Source: Pseudomonas thermotolerans DSM 14292 (GTDB lineage Bacteria > Pseudomonadota > Gammaproteobacteria > Pseudomonadales > Pseudomonadaceae). From it: a DNA stretch of 64,000 bases. The notes beneath the pieces are model-generated. The model made no database searches. It saw only the letters and a program-made list of their open reading frames with translations, and was not told the origin of the DNA. The translations under genes and the position numbers were made by a program. Where the stretch lies: assembly GCF_000364625.1 (NCBI RefSeq), contig NZ_KB822615.1:23056-87055 (forward strand), written 5' to 3'. This document shows positions 45,690-59,680 of this stretch, one piece after another (position 1 is the stretch's first letter; every line of letters begins with the position of its first letter).

Positions 45690-46484
45690 ATGGGTATTCT
45701 CGAGCAACTGAAGAAGGCGTCCCTGGTGGGCGCCTTTTTCGTTTTCGTCGCCAGCCAGGCGCTGGCGGGCTGCCCGCGGCCCGGCCAGCTGCCCAGCTAC
45801 GCGGTGCAGCGTGTGGTGGACGGCGACACCCTGCGCCTTGCTGACGGGCGCAGCGTGCGCCTGATCGGCATCAATGCCCCCGAGCTGTCGCGGCCCGGGG
45901 TCGGCACCGAGCCTTATGCCAAGGCGGCGCAGCGGCGCCTCCAGGAACTGGTGGCGGCCAGCGACGGCAAGGTGTTCCTCAGGCTCGGCGAGCAGGCTCG
46001 CGACCACTACGGCCGCCTGCTCGCCCACGCCTACGACGCCCGCGGCCGCAACCTGGAGGCTGAGCTGCTCGCCGCCGGGCTCGGCTACCAGGTGGCGGTG
46101 TTGCCCAACGTCGCGCTGGTCGACTGCCAGCGCGCCGCCGAGCGCGAGGCGCGCCAGGCCGGACGCGGCCTGTGGCGGCGTCCGCAACTGCTGAGCCCGG
46201 CGCAGCTCGAGCGCGGCGGCTTCGCTCTGGTCCAGGGCCGTGTGCGCAAGGTGGAGCGCAACCGCGGCGGCTTCTGGCTGGAGCTGGACGGTCCGCTGGT
46301 GCTGCAGGTGCCGCCCAAGGCTCTGGCGCGCTTCGACGAGAGCGCCCTCAAGCGCCTGGCCGGGCGGCGCGTCGAGGCCCGCGGCTGGGTGGTGGACCGT
46401 CGCCAGCGCGGCAACCTGAAGGCCGGCCAGGCGCCCTGGCTGCTGCCGCTCACCGATCGCTCGATGCTCGAGGTGCTGCCGTGA
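45690..46484 (+). CDS. Exported thermonuclease-family (SNase-like) nuclease
   Basis: A 264-residue protein with an N-terminal signal peptide (KKASLVGAFFVFVASQALAGC, with a C-P-R after the cleavage site). A staphylococcal nuclease-like domain covers about residues 35-165: YAVQRVVDGDTLRLADGRSVRLIGINAPEL (calcium-binding Asp and catalytic Arg), EQARDHYGRLLAHAY (second Arg) and the helical RAAEREARQAGRGLW. The C-terminal region (about 175-264) looks like an OB-type add-on of unknown role. It starts 23 bp after rpmE and overlaps the M48 gene by GTGA. Confidence 0.85.
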   Translation: MGILEQLKKASLVGAFFVFVASQALAGCPRPGQLPSYAVQRVVDGDTLRLADGRSVRLIGINAPELSRPGVGTEPYAKAAQRRLQELVAASDGKVFLRLGEQARDHYGRLLAHAYDARGRNLEAELLAAGLGYQVAVLPNVALVDCQRAAEREARQAGRGLWRRPQLLSPAQLERGGFALVQGRVRKVERNRGGFWLELDGPLVLQVPPKALARFDESALKRLAGRRVEARGWVVDRRQRGNLKAGQAPWLLPLTDRSMLEVLP

Positions 46485-47917
46485 GAGGGGCGTTTCTCGC
46501 CCTGCTGGTGCTGCTCGGCGCTGGCCTGGGCGGTTGCGCGCTGAACCCGGCCACCGGCAAGAGCAACTTCGTGATGCTGAGCGAGCGCCAGGAGCTGGAG
46601 CTCGGCCGGCGTGCCAACCAGGAAATCGCCCGCCAGTACCCGCGCTATGCCGACGAGCGGCTGCAGGCCTACGTGCAGCGGGTCGGCGAGCGGGTCGCCC
46701 GCAACAGCCACCGCAGCAACCTGGACTACCGCTTCACGGTGGTCGACAGCCCGGACATCAACGCCTTCGCCCTACCCGGCGGCTACATCTACATTCACCG
46801 TGGGCTGCTCGCCTACCTGGGCTCGGAAGCCGAGCTGGCCGCGGTGCTCGGCCACGAGGTGGGGCATGTCACCGCCCGCCACGGCGTGCAGCAGCAGAGC
46901 CAGTCGATGGCCTGGGGCATGCTCGGCCAGTTGGTGGCGGCCGGTACCGGGGTGGGCGCCGCCGGCGACCTAACCAACCTGCTGGGCACCGCCATGGTGC
47001 GCGGCTACGGTCGCGATATGGAGCTGGAGGCCGACGGCCTGGGCGCCCAGTACCTGGCGCGCAGCGGCTACGACCCGCAGGCGATGATCGAGGTGGTTAG
47101 GGTGCTGAAGGGCCAGGAGGACTTCGCCCGCGAACAGGCCGCGAGGCGCGGCCAGGAAGTGCCGGCCAGCGGCTACCACGGGCTGTTCGACACCCACCCG
47201 GACAACGACCGGCGCCTCCAGCAGGTGCTCGGTCCGGCCCGCGCCCTGGCCGCCGGCGGGGCGCGGGAGAGCAACCGCGAGGCGTTCCTCGGCCATCTCG
47301 AGGGCCTGCCGTTCGGCGACTCGGAGGGCACCGGGGTGCGTCGCGGCAGGCACTTCTACCATGCCGGGCTGGGCATCGCCCTGAGCTTCCCCGAGGGTTG
47401 GACGCAGAGCAACGGCGCCGAGCAGCTGGTGGCCCAGAGTCCCGACCGGCAGGCCCTTATGGCCATGACCCTGGAGCGCGCCGAGCGTACCCCGGAGGCC
47501 TTCCTGCGTGCTCGCCTGGGCGGCCAGCGCCTGGTTCAGGGGCAGCCGCTCGGCCAGGCGGGCCTGCAGGGCTACACCGGGATTCTCCCCGGACACCCGG
47601 CGCGCCGCGTGGCGGTGGTCTTCAAGGACCAGCACGCCTTCCTGTTCGTCGCCGTGGTGAAGAGCGGCGAGCTGGCCAGCCAGGATGCGCGCTTCCTGGA
47701 GGCGATCCGCAGCCTGCGCCCGCTCCAGGCCGGGGAGCGCAAGCTGGCCCAGCCGCTGCGCATCCATCTGGTGCGCGCCAAGGCTGGGCAGCGCATCGCC
47801 GACCTGGCCAAGGACAGCCCGCTGCCGGGTGACGCCGAGGGCACCCTGCGCCTGCTAAACCGTCTCTATCCGGACGGTGAGCCGCAGCCTGGGGATTGGC
47901 TGAAAGTCGTACGTTAG
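46481..47917 (+). CDS. M48 family metallopeptidase lipoprotein (BepA/LoiP-like)
   Basis: A 478-residue protein starting at GTG 46481, which overlaps the nuclease stop. A lipoprotein signal MRGAFLALLVLLGAGLGGC has Cys at 19. An M48 domain has the zinc motif VLGHEVGHVTARHG (about 121-134), a downstream Glu ligand in MELEADGLGAQYLARSGYDP (about 180-199), and FDTHPDNDRR (about 235-244). A C-terminal region (about 420-478) ending RIADLAKDSPLPGD...PQPGDWLKVV resembles a LysM-like peptidoglycan module. Such proteases do outer-membrane protein quality control. Last gene of the rpmE-led unit. Confidence 0.85.
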   Translation: MRGAFLALLVLLGAGLGGCALNPATGKSNFVMLSERQELELGRRANQEIARQYPRYADERLQAYVQRVGERVARNSHRSNLDYRFTVVDSPDINAFALPGGYIYIHRGLLAYLGSEAELAAVLGHEVGHVTARHGVQQQSQSMAWGMLGQLVAAGTGVGAAGDLTNLLGTAMVRGYGRDMELEADGLGAQYLARSGYDPQAMIEVVRVLKGQEDFAREQAARRGQEVPASGYHGLFDTHPDNDRRLQQVLGPARALAAGGARESNREAFLGHLEGLPFGDSEGTGVRRGRHFYHAGLGIALSFPEGWTQSNGAEQLVAQSPDRQALMAMTLERAERTPEAFLRARLGGQRLVQGQPLGQAGLQGYTGILPGHPARRVAVVFKDQHAFLFVAVVKSGELASQDARFLEAIRSLRPLQAGERKLAQPLRIHLVRAKAGQRIADLAKDSPLPGDAEGTLRLLNRLYPDGEPQPGDWLKVVR

Positions 47918-48019
47918 GGGCATTGACTGTGCGGTCGGTTGTCGCCTTGTAGGGCGGCCGCGGATTGCCGTATCCTCGACTGTCTGTTCGTTCAACAAAG
48001 ACTATCGGGAAAGTCCACC

Positions 48020-49288
48020 ATGTCCGATCTGAAAACTGCCGCGCTCGACTATCATGCCCAGCCCCGTCCCGGGAAGCTGAGCGTCGAGCTGACCAAGCCG
48101 ACCGCTACCGCCCGCGACCTGTCGCTGGCCTACAGCCCTGGCGTCGCCGAGCCGGTACGTGAGATTGCTCGCGACCCCGAGCTGGCCTTCAAGTACACCG
48201 GCAAGGGCAACCTGGTGGCAGTGATTTCCGACGGTACCGCGATCCTCGGCCTGGGCGACCTCGGCCCGCTGGCCTCCAAGCCGGTGATGGAAGGCAAGGG
48301 CGTGCTGTTTAAGCGCTTCGCCGGCGTCGACGTGTTCGACATCGAGGTGGACGCGGAGAGCCCGCAGGCCTTCATCGATACCGTCAAGCGCATCTCCATC
48401 ACCTTCGGCGGCATCAACCTGGAGGACATCAAGGCCCCCGAGTGCTTCGAGATCGAGCGGGCGCTGATCGAGCAGTGCGACATCCCGGTGTTCCACGATG
48501 ACCAGCACGGCACCGCCATCGTCACCGCGGCGGGCATGCTCAATGCCCTGGAAATCGCCGGCAAGACCCTCGAGCAGGCGAAGATCGTCTGCCTGGGCGC
48601 CGGTGCCGCGGCCATCTCCTGCATGAAGCTGCTGGTCAGCATGGGCGCGAAGATCGAGAACATCTTCATGGTCGACCGCAAGGGCGTGATCCATTCCGGC
48701 CGCGACGACCTCAACCAGTACAAGGCGGTGTTCGCCCACGAGACCGACAAGCGCACCCTGTCCGATGCCCTGGACGGCGCCGACGTGTTCGTCGGTCTGT
48801 CCGGTGCCAACCTGCTGAGCCCGGAAGACCTCAAGCGCATGGCGGCCAACCCGATCGTCTTCGCCTGCTCCAACCCGGATCCGGAGATCAAGCCGGAGCT
48901 GGCCCACGCCACTCGTGACGACGTGATCATGGCCACCGGCCGTTCCGACTACCCGAACCAGGTCAACAACGTGCTGGGCTTCCCCTTCATCTTCCGCGGC
49001 GCCCTGGACGTACGCGCGACCCGCATCAACGAGGAGATGAAGATCGCCGCGGCCCTGGCCCTGCGCGACCTGGCCAAGCTGCCGGTGCCCCAGGAAATCT
49101 GCGAGGCCTACGGCGGCGTCAAGCTGGAGTTCGGCCGCGAGTACATCATTCCCAAGCCGATGGACCCGCGCCTGATCACCCTGGTCTCCGACGCGGTGGC
49201 CAAGGCGGCCATCGAGAGCGGCGTGGCCACCCTGCCGTACCCGGCCCACTACCCGCTGCAGTCGGTAGCCGACGTGTTCAAGGCCTGA
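48020..49288 (+). CDS. maeB: NADP-dependent malic enzyme (short MaeB type)
   Basis: A 422-residue enzyme converting malate to pyruvate and CO2. [18 protein letters not shown] (about 36-53), [33 protein letters not shown] (about 81-113), [10 protein letters not shown] (about 156-165) and the nucleotide loop [11 protein letters not shown] (about 191-201) are conserved. It lacks the phosphotransacetylase-like C-terminal domain of E. coli MaeB, as is normal in Pseudomonas. ATG 48020 is preceded by GGGAAAG. The upstream 102 bp should hold its promoter. Confidence 0.94.
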   Translation: MSDLKTAALDYHAQPRPGKLSVELTKPTATARDLSLAYSPGVAEPVREIARDPELAFKYTGKGNLVAVISDGTAILGLGDLGPLASKPVMEGKGVLFKRFAGVDVFDIEVDAESPQAFIDTVKRISITFGGINLEDIKAPECFEIERALIEQCDIPVFHDDQHGTAIVTAAGMLNALEIAGKTLEQAKIVCLGAGAAAISCMKLLVSMGAKIENIFMVDRKGVIHSGRDDLNQYKAVFAHETDKRTLSDALDGADVFVGLSGANLLSPEDLKRMAANPIVFACSNPDPEIKPELAHATRDDVIMATGRSDYPNQVNNVLGFPFIFRGALDVRATRINEEMKIAAALALRDLAKLPVPQEICEAYGGVKLEFGREYIIPKPMDPRLITLVSDAVAKAAIESGVATLPYPAHYPLQSVADVFKA

Positions 49289-49303
49289 TCGGCCAGAGCA
49301 ATG

Positions 49304-49334
49304 AAAGGAAACCCGCTGCGGCGGGTTTCCTTTT
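49304..49334 (+). terminator. Intrinsic terminator of maeB
   Basis: A 13-bp perfect stem (AAAGGAAACCCGC / GCGGGTTTCCTTT) with a TGCG loop followed by TTTT, 15 bp after the maeB stop. Confidence 0.9.
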
Positions 49335-49357
49335 GTCTGCGGGAAAGCGCGGCCAAC

Positions 49358-49385
49358 AAAAAGCCCGGCAGGTGCCGGGCTTTTT
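49358..49385 (-). terminator. Intrinsic terminator of tolC (bidirectional form)
   Basis: A 13-bp stem AAAAAGCCCGGCA / TGCCGGGCTTTTT with a 2-base loop, immediately beyond the tolC stop. T-tracts are present on both strands, so it backs up the maeB terminator as well. Confidence 0.85.
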
Positions 49386-49389
49386 CGCG

Positions 49390-50829
49390 TCACTCGTCAC
49401 TGCTCGGACGCAGCTGCATCTCGGCGGCGGCGGAGAGGTCCGGCGGCAGGAAGTCCTTGTCCGGGTTGTAGTCCGGCTTCAGGTACTGTGCCAGGGCCTC
49501 CAGGTCGGCCGGGCTTAGGGTTCCGGCGGCCTGTTTGAGGCGCAGGTTGTCGAGGATGTAGTCGTAGCGCGCGTTGTTGTAGTCGCGCACCGAGTTGTAC
49601 AGCTGGCGCTGGGCGTCCAGCACGTCGACGATGTTGCGGGTGCCCACTTGGTAGCCGACCTCGGTGGCCTCCAGGGCGCTCTGGTTGGAGATGATCGACT
49701 GGCGGCGCGCCTGCACGGTCTCCACGTCGGTGTTGACCGCGCGGTGCAGGTCGCGGGTGTTCTGCACCACCTGGCGGCGCAGGCTCTCGCGCTGCTGCTC
49801 GGTCTGGATCAGCCGCTGGTGCGCCTCGCGGACCTGGGAGCTGGTCAGTCCGCCGCTGTAGATCGGGATGTTCAGCTGCAGGCCGATGCTGCGCTGCTCG
49901 ACGTCACCGCTGTAGGTGGCAGCGCCGGCGGCCGAGTTGGTGAAGCCCAGGCTGTCGTTGTCGCCCTTCTGGTACTGGGCGAAGGCGTCGAGGGTCGGGG
50001 CGTGGCCGGCCTTGCGCTGGCGCACGGTTTCCTCGGCGGCGTCCACCGCGTAGTTGCTGGCCAGCAGGCTGAGGTTCTGCCGGGCGGCGGTGTCCACCCA
50101 GGCCTTGGCGTCGTTGGGGGAGGGCGCCAGCACTGGCAGGCTGTGGCGGATGCCCTCCACCGAGGTGTACTCGCGGTTGGTCAGGGTCGCCAGGGCTTGG
50201 AAGGCGTCCGCCACGCGGCGCTCGGCGATGATCCGGTTAGCCCGTGCGGTGTCGTAGCCGGCCTGGGCCTCGAGCACGTCGGTCTTGTCGGAGAGGCCGA
50301 CGTCGAAGCGTTCGTTGGCCTGGTCGAGCTGGCGCTTGAAGGCGGCTTCCTCGGCCTTGGTCGAGGCCAGGTTGTCCTGGGCGCGCAGCACCGCGAAGTA
50401 AGCCTCGGCGCTCTGCAGGATAAGGTTCTGCTCGACGGCGGAGAGCTGCAGCGCGGCTTGCTCGTCGATGGCCTTGGCGGCCTTCAGCTGGTACCAGCGG
50501 TCGGCGCGGAACAGCGGCTGGCTGAGGGTCGCCTGGTAGACGGTACCGCTGCGGTCGGCGCGGATCGACGGCGAGTCCAGCTCGGTGCGGGTGTCGGTCA
50601 GGTTGGCTCCGGCACTGAGCTGCGGCAGCAGACCGGCGCGGGCCTGGGGCACCACTTCCTTGCGCGCCGCGTAATCGGCGCGGGCGGCGGCGAGATCGGC
50701 GTTGTTGTTGACGGCTTCCCGGTAGACGCTGACCAGGTCGGTCCGGGTGCTCGGGGGGGCGGTTTCTGCCCAGGCCATTCCATTGGATGCGGCGGCCACG
50801 GCAAGTGCCAGGGTGAGTCTGCGCAGCAT
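49390..50829 (-). CDS. tolC: Outer-membrane channel protein TolC
   Basis: A 479-residue outer-membrane efflux protein. A signal peptide (MLRRLTLALAVAAASNGMAWA, cleaved near AWA) is followed by two OEP repeats: long helices such as LILQSAEAYFAVLRAQDNLASTKAEEAAFKRQLDQANERFDVGLSDKTDVLEAQAG in the first half and the matching RRQSIISNQSALEATEVGYQVGTRNIVDVLDAQRQLYNSV in the second. TolC trimers serve type I secretion and efflux systems; no partner genes lie nearby. ATG 50829 gives the signal peptide. Divergent from thiC across 345 bp, as in P. aeruginosa. Confidence 0.93.
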   Translation of the reverse strand: MLRRLTLALAVAAASNGMAWAETAPPSTRTDLVSVYREAVNNNADLAAARADYAARKEVVPQARAGLLPQLSAGANLTDTRTELDSPSIRADRSGTVYQATLSQPLFRADRWYQLKAAKAIDEQAALQLSAVEQNLILQSAEAYFAVLRAQDNLASTKAEEAAFKRQLDQANERFDVGLSDKTDVLEAQAGYDTARANRIIAERRVADAFQALATLTNREYTSVEGIRHSLPVLAPSPNDAKAWVDTAARQNLSLLASNYAVDAAEETVRQRKAGHAPTLDAFAQYQKGDNDSLGFTNSAAGAATYSGDVEQRSIGLQLNIPIYSGGLTSSQVREAHQRLIQTEQQRESLRRQVVQNTRDLHRAVNTDVETVQARRQSIISNQSALEATEVGYQVGTRNIVDVLDAQRQLYNSVRDYNNARYDYILDNLRLKQAAGTLSPADLEALAQYLKPDYNPDKDFLPPDLSAAAEMQLRPSSDE

Positions 50830-50948
50830 GTTGGGGCAGTCCTGCTGATGAGGTGGACAGGCAAGGCTAAGGGGCGCCGGTGGGAGGGTCAAGCACCGCG
50901 CAGGGTGTCGTTTCGTGACCCGTCGGTCGGGTTTTCTCGGTCGGCGGC

Positions 50949-50978
50949 TTGGTTTTCCGCGCGGGGCTTGTTTAGACT
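50949..50978 (+). promoter_or_regulatory. Possible thiC promoter
   Basis: TTGGTT (50949-50954) and TAGACT (50973-50978) are 18 bp apart and would start transcription just before the TPP riboswitch. The match is moderate. Confidence 0.4.
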
Positions 50979-50988
50979 GGCCGGGTTC

Positions 50989-53058
<2,070 letters not shown>

Positions 53059-53107
53059 CGGGCGCGGTGGGGCGTCCACCGGCGCGGCGCCCCGCGCGTT
53101 CCGCCTG

Positions 53108-53830
53108 CTAGCTACGCGGGAAGTACTCGGGCCTGAGCACGCCCTGCAGCTGCGCGTAGGGGATGCTCAGCTCGGGGTGGCCGCTGGAATAGGGCGCCAG
53201 GGTGTAGACGTCGTACTTGAGCAGCACCGCCTGACGGGTCAGGGCGATGTTCGGCGTCCGGGTGAACGGCCAGGTCGCCAGGTACTCCGGGTTGTCGTTG
53301 CCGGTGGCCTTCAGCCAGCGCCGGTGGGCCTGTTCGGCCAGCTTCCAGAACGCCTCCTCCTGGCCGGGCAACAGCATGTCGCCCAGGCTCAGCGGCTTCT
53401 CCAGCTCGCGGTCGTAGTTGATGAAGCGCCGCCCCGGCATGCCGTGGGCGCCGCCGGTGAACAGGTAGCTGGACAGCTCAAGGACCAAGAGGCCGTCGTG
53501 CTGGTCGCGGATCTTCGCCTGCAGGTAGCTGGCCCAGCCGGGCCGCGCCTCGGCCAGGAAGTTGCGCTCGTAGCTGGCCAGCGACGGCGGCAGCGGCGCA
53601 TCCGGGGCGTCGGCGGTCATCTCCAGCAACTGGCGCTCGATCAACGCGTCGAGCTGCGGCTGCTCGGGAAAGCGCAGGGTGTCGATGTTCACCAGCGGAC
53701 AGTCCTCGCCCTGGCAGCCGGCCGGGACGTGCTCCCAGGCCAGGCGCTGGGCCTTGAGTGGCGCCGGCTGGAGCAGCTGGCAGCCGGACAGGAGCAGGGA
53801 GCAGAGCAGCAGAGCGGGAAGCGGGCGCAT
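53108..53830 (-). CDS. DUF3298/RsiV-like lipoprotein
   Basis: A 240-residue lipoprotein: MRPLPALLLCSLLLSGC with Cys at 17. The mature domain resembles the RsiV-type DUF4163 + DUF3298 pair: LVNIDTLRFPEQPQLDALIERQLLEM, then LELSSYLFTGGAHGMPGRRFINYDRELEKPLSLGDMLLPG (about 116-155; the G-G-A-H-G turn is characteristic) and YTLAPYSSGHPELSIPYAQLQGVLRPEYF. RsiV homologues bind lysozyme, but no ECF sigma gene lies nearby, so that role is not implied. ATG 53830 has AAGGA five bases upstream. Convergent with thiC. Confidence 0.78.
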   Translation of the reverse strand: MRPLPALLLCSLLLSGCQLLQPAPLKAQRLAWEHVPAGCQGEDCPLVNIDTLRFPEQPQLDALIERQLLEMTADAPDAPLPPSLASYERNFLAEARPGWASYLQAKIRDQHDGLLVLELSSYLFTGGAHGMPGRRFINYDRELEKPLSLGDMLLPGQEEAFWKLAEQAHRRWLKATGNDNPEYLATWPFTRTPNIALTRQAVLLKYDVYTLAPYSSGHPELSIPYAQLQGVLRPEYFPRS

Positions 53831-54022
53831 GGGCATCCTTGGCGAAACGGCGTGAGGGGACTGGCTTCGACTGCCGGTAGCGGCGCGAGTTCGCCGCCGG
53901 CACTGCCGTCTATCCTCGCAGCCCCGGCGGCCGCTGCAAAGGGGGCTGCGGCCGGGCCGGGGGCAGGATAGGATGGCGTCTCAGCAAGGTCCCGCCAGGG
54001 ACCGGCGACAGACGAGGAAACG

Positions 54023-54640
54023 ATGAGCGAAACCTTCAAACCAGATGCCGACGCAGTACGGATCCTTGCCCGGGAAACCTGCTTCCGGGGCTTCTACCGC
54101 CTCGACCGGCTGCAGCTGCGCCACCGCCAGTTCTCCGGGGCCATGGGCCCGGCGCTCAGCCGCGAGCTGTTCGTACGCCACGATGCGGTCTGCGTGCTGC
54201 CCTACGACCCGCAGCGCGACTGCGTGGTGCTGGTCGAGCAGTTCCGCGTCGGCGCCCTGGACAAGGCCGCCAACCCCTGGCTGCTGGAGCTGGTCGCCGG
54301 GCTGATCGACAGCGACGAGGCGCCGGAGCAGGTGGCCCGCCGCGAGGCCCGGGAGGAAGCCGGCCTGGAGCTGGGCGCGCTCTGGCCGATCACTACCTAC
54401 TTCCCCTCGCCGGGCGGCAGCGACGAGCTGGTCCACCTGTACGTCGGCCGCTGCGACAGCGCCGGGGCCGGCGGCGTGCACGGCCTGGCCGAGGAGGGCG
54501 AGGACATCCGCGTGCACGTCTGGCCGCTGGAGGACGCCCTGCAGGCGGTGCGCGACGGGCGGATCAACAACGCGGCGAGCATCATTGCCCTGCAGTGGCT
54601 GGCGCTGAACCGCGCCGAGGTGCGTGGTCTATGGACGTAA
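54023..54640 (+). CDS. nudF: ADP-ribose pyrophosphatase (Nudix)
   Basis: A 205-residue Nudix hydrolase that cleaves ADP-ribose to AMP and ribose 5-phosphate. The Nudix box is GLIDSDEAPEQVARREAREEAGLEL (about 93-117; G-x5-E-x7-R-E-x2-E-E-x-G), preceded by CVVLVEQFRVGAL (about 68-80) and followed by ITTYFPSPGGSDE, the ADP-ribose loop. The name nudF/aspP is by family. It overlaps the DUF1249 gene by 10 bp. Confidence 0.93.
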   Translation: MSETFKPDADAVRILARETCFRGFYRLDRLQLRHRQFSGAMGPALSRELFVRHDAVCVLPYDPQRDCVVLVEQFRVGALDKAANPWLLELVAGLIDSDEAPEQVARREAREEAGLELGALWPITTYFPSPGGSDELVHLYVGRCDSAGAGGVHGLAEEGEDIRVHVWPLEDALQAVRDGRINNAASIIALQWLALNRAEVRGLWT

Positions 54641-55083
54641 CCCTGCTGCGCGAGCGCTTCCGGGTCGATCTGGCCGGCCTGCAGGCGGCTTGCGAGGCCA
54701 ACTACGCGCGGCTATTGCGCCTGCTGCCGGACATGCGTGGCGGCTGCGGCGCGCGGCGGGTGGCGCTCAGCCAGGGCGAGCACCTGCTCGGCGTGCTGGC
54801 CCTGGAAGTGATCGAGTCCTGTCCCTACACCACCACCCTGCGGGTCAGCCAGGAGCACAGCCTGCCCTGGCTGCCGGTGCCGCGCCTGGAGGTGCGGGTC
54901 TACCATGACGCGCGCATGGCCGAAGTGGTCGGTGCCGAGAATGCCCGGCGCCTGCATATCCGCTATCCCTATCCCAACGCCGCGATGCACCAGCCGGACG
55001 AGAAGACCCAGCTCAACCTGTTCCTCGGCGAGTGGCTGAGCCACTGCCTGTCCTGCGGCCATGAGCTGGAACCGGTGATCTAG
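54631..55083 (+). CDS. DUF1249 family protein
   Basis: A 150-residue protein of the DUF1249 (YqiB-like) family: CEANYARLLRLLPDMR (about 16-31), LEVIESCPYTTTLRV (about 56-70), LEVRVYHDARMAEVV (about 84-98) and KTQLNLFLGEWLSHCLSCGHE (about 125-145). Its function is unknown, but the gene is conserved between nudF and cpdA in gamma-proteobacteria, and the overlap with nudF suggests co-translation. Confidence 0.85.
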   Translation: MDVTLLRERFRVDLAGLQAACEANYARLLRLLPDMRGGCGARRVALSQGEHLLGVLALEVIESCPYTTTLRVSQEHSLPWLPVPRLEVRVYHDARMAEVVGAENARRLHIRYPYPNAAMHQPDEKTQLNLFLGEWLSHCLSCGHELEPVI

Positions 55084-55216
55084 TTCACCCTTGGCGCCGG
55101 CGGCCGGTGAGGCCGGGCCAACGCCGTCATCACTCTGTGATCTGGGTCTAGAACTTCGCTTTTCCTGACCGGGTCCAGCCACCATAATTGCCCGACATCC
55201 GAGCGGAGTCCCTGCC

Positions 55217-56032
55217 TTGCCGAGCTTGCCGTCTTCCCCTGCCGATTCCTCGGTGCTGCTGGTACAGATCACCGACAGCCACCTGTTCGCCGAGGCGGAC
55301 GGCCGGTTGCTTGGTCTGGCCACCGAGGAGAGCCTGCGCATGGTGCTCGCCCAGGTGCGCGAGGAACAGCCGCGCATCGACCTGGTGTTGGCCACTGGCG
55401 ACCTTTCCCAGGACGGCAGCCGCGCCTCCTACCAGCGCTTCGCCGGCCTCATCGAGAGCCTCGGCGCGCCGGCGCGCTGGACCCCCGGCAACCACGACGA
55501 CGCCGCGACGATGCGCGCCTTCTGCGCCGGCGGCGAACAGCTCGAGCCGGTGGTCGATGTCGGCGCCTGGCGTATCGTGCTGCTGGACTCTGCGGTGCCT
55601 GGCGCGGTGCTCGGGCATTTCGCCGACGAGCAGCTGCAGCTGCTCGAGCGCGCCTTGGCCGAGGCGCCGGAGCGCCACTGCCTGATCTGCTTCCACCACC
55701 ACCCGGTGCCCATCGGCTGCGCCTGGATGGACCCTATCGGCCTTGCCAACGCCGAGGCGTTGTTCGCCGTCACCGACCGCTTTCCGCAGGTCCGTGCCAT
55801 GCTCTGGGGGCACATCCACCAGGACTTCGATCGTGAGCGCCGTGGTGTGCGGCTGCTCGCCTCGCCGTCCACCTGCGTACAGTTCGTGCCGCACAGCGAG
55901 GACTTCCAGGTCAGCCGCGAGGCGCCCGGCTACCGCTGGCTGCGCCTGCACGCCGACGGGCGCATCGACACCGGGGTGTCGCGGGTCACTGGCATCGACT
56001 TCGAGATCGACTACGGCGTGACCGGCTACTGA
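55217..56032 (+). CDS. cpdA: 3',5'-cyclic-AMP phosphodiesterase CpdA
   Basis: A 271-residue class III metallophosphodiesterase that hydrolyses cAMP. Metal-binding motifs in order are LVQITDSHLF (about 15-24), LATGDLSQDG (about 58-67), TPGNHDD (about 92-98), CFHHHPVPIG (about 158-167) and WGHIHQDF (about 199-206). It starts with TTG at 55217 behind GGAG (8 bases); no ATG gives a better N terminus. The 133-bp upstream gap includes CATAAT at 55183-55188, a possible -10. Confidence 0.92.
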   Translation: MPSLPSSPADSSVLLVQITDSHLFAEADGRLLGLATEESLRMVLAQVREEQPRIDLVLATGDLSQDGSRASYQRFAGLIESLGAPARWTPGNHDDAATMRAFCAGGEQLEPVVDVGAWRIVLLDSAVPGAVLGHFADEQLQLLERALAEAPERHCLICFHHHPVPIGCAWMDPIGLANAEALFAVTDRFPQVRAMLWGHIHQDFDRERRGVRLLASPSTCVQFVPHSEDFQVSREAPGYRWLRLHADGRIDTGVSRVTGIDFEIDYGVTGY

Positions 56033-56107
56033 GCGCGCCGACGAGCGTCGGCCGCCGGCGCGTCAGGGTTGCGGCCGGCGCCATCCGGCTAGTAGCCTCC
56101 TCTCCCC

Positions 56108-59596
<3,489 letters not shown>

Positions 59597-59680
59597 GCGC
59601 TCCACGCCGACTCGACTCGAATCTACCCAGCGCGACGGCACCCAGGGTGCTGCGCCAATCCACCGAACGATGAGGTCCGC

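Noticed and set aside
50918..50935. ACCCG/CGGGT hairpin followed by TTTT upstream of thiC
   Set aside because: It reads as a plus-strand terminator but no plus-strand gene lies upstream; it is probably incidental GC pairing in the tolC-thiC gap.
55130..55160. TGTGATCT near cpdA as a CRP/Vfr site
   Set aside because: Only one half-site is visible; no TCACA partner at the right spacing.
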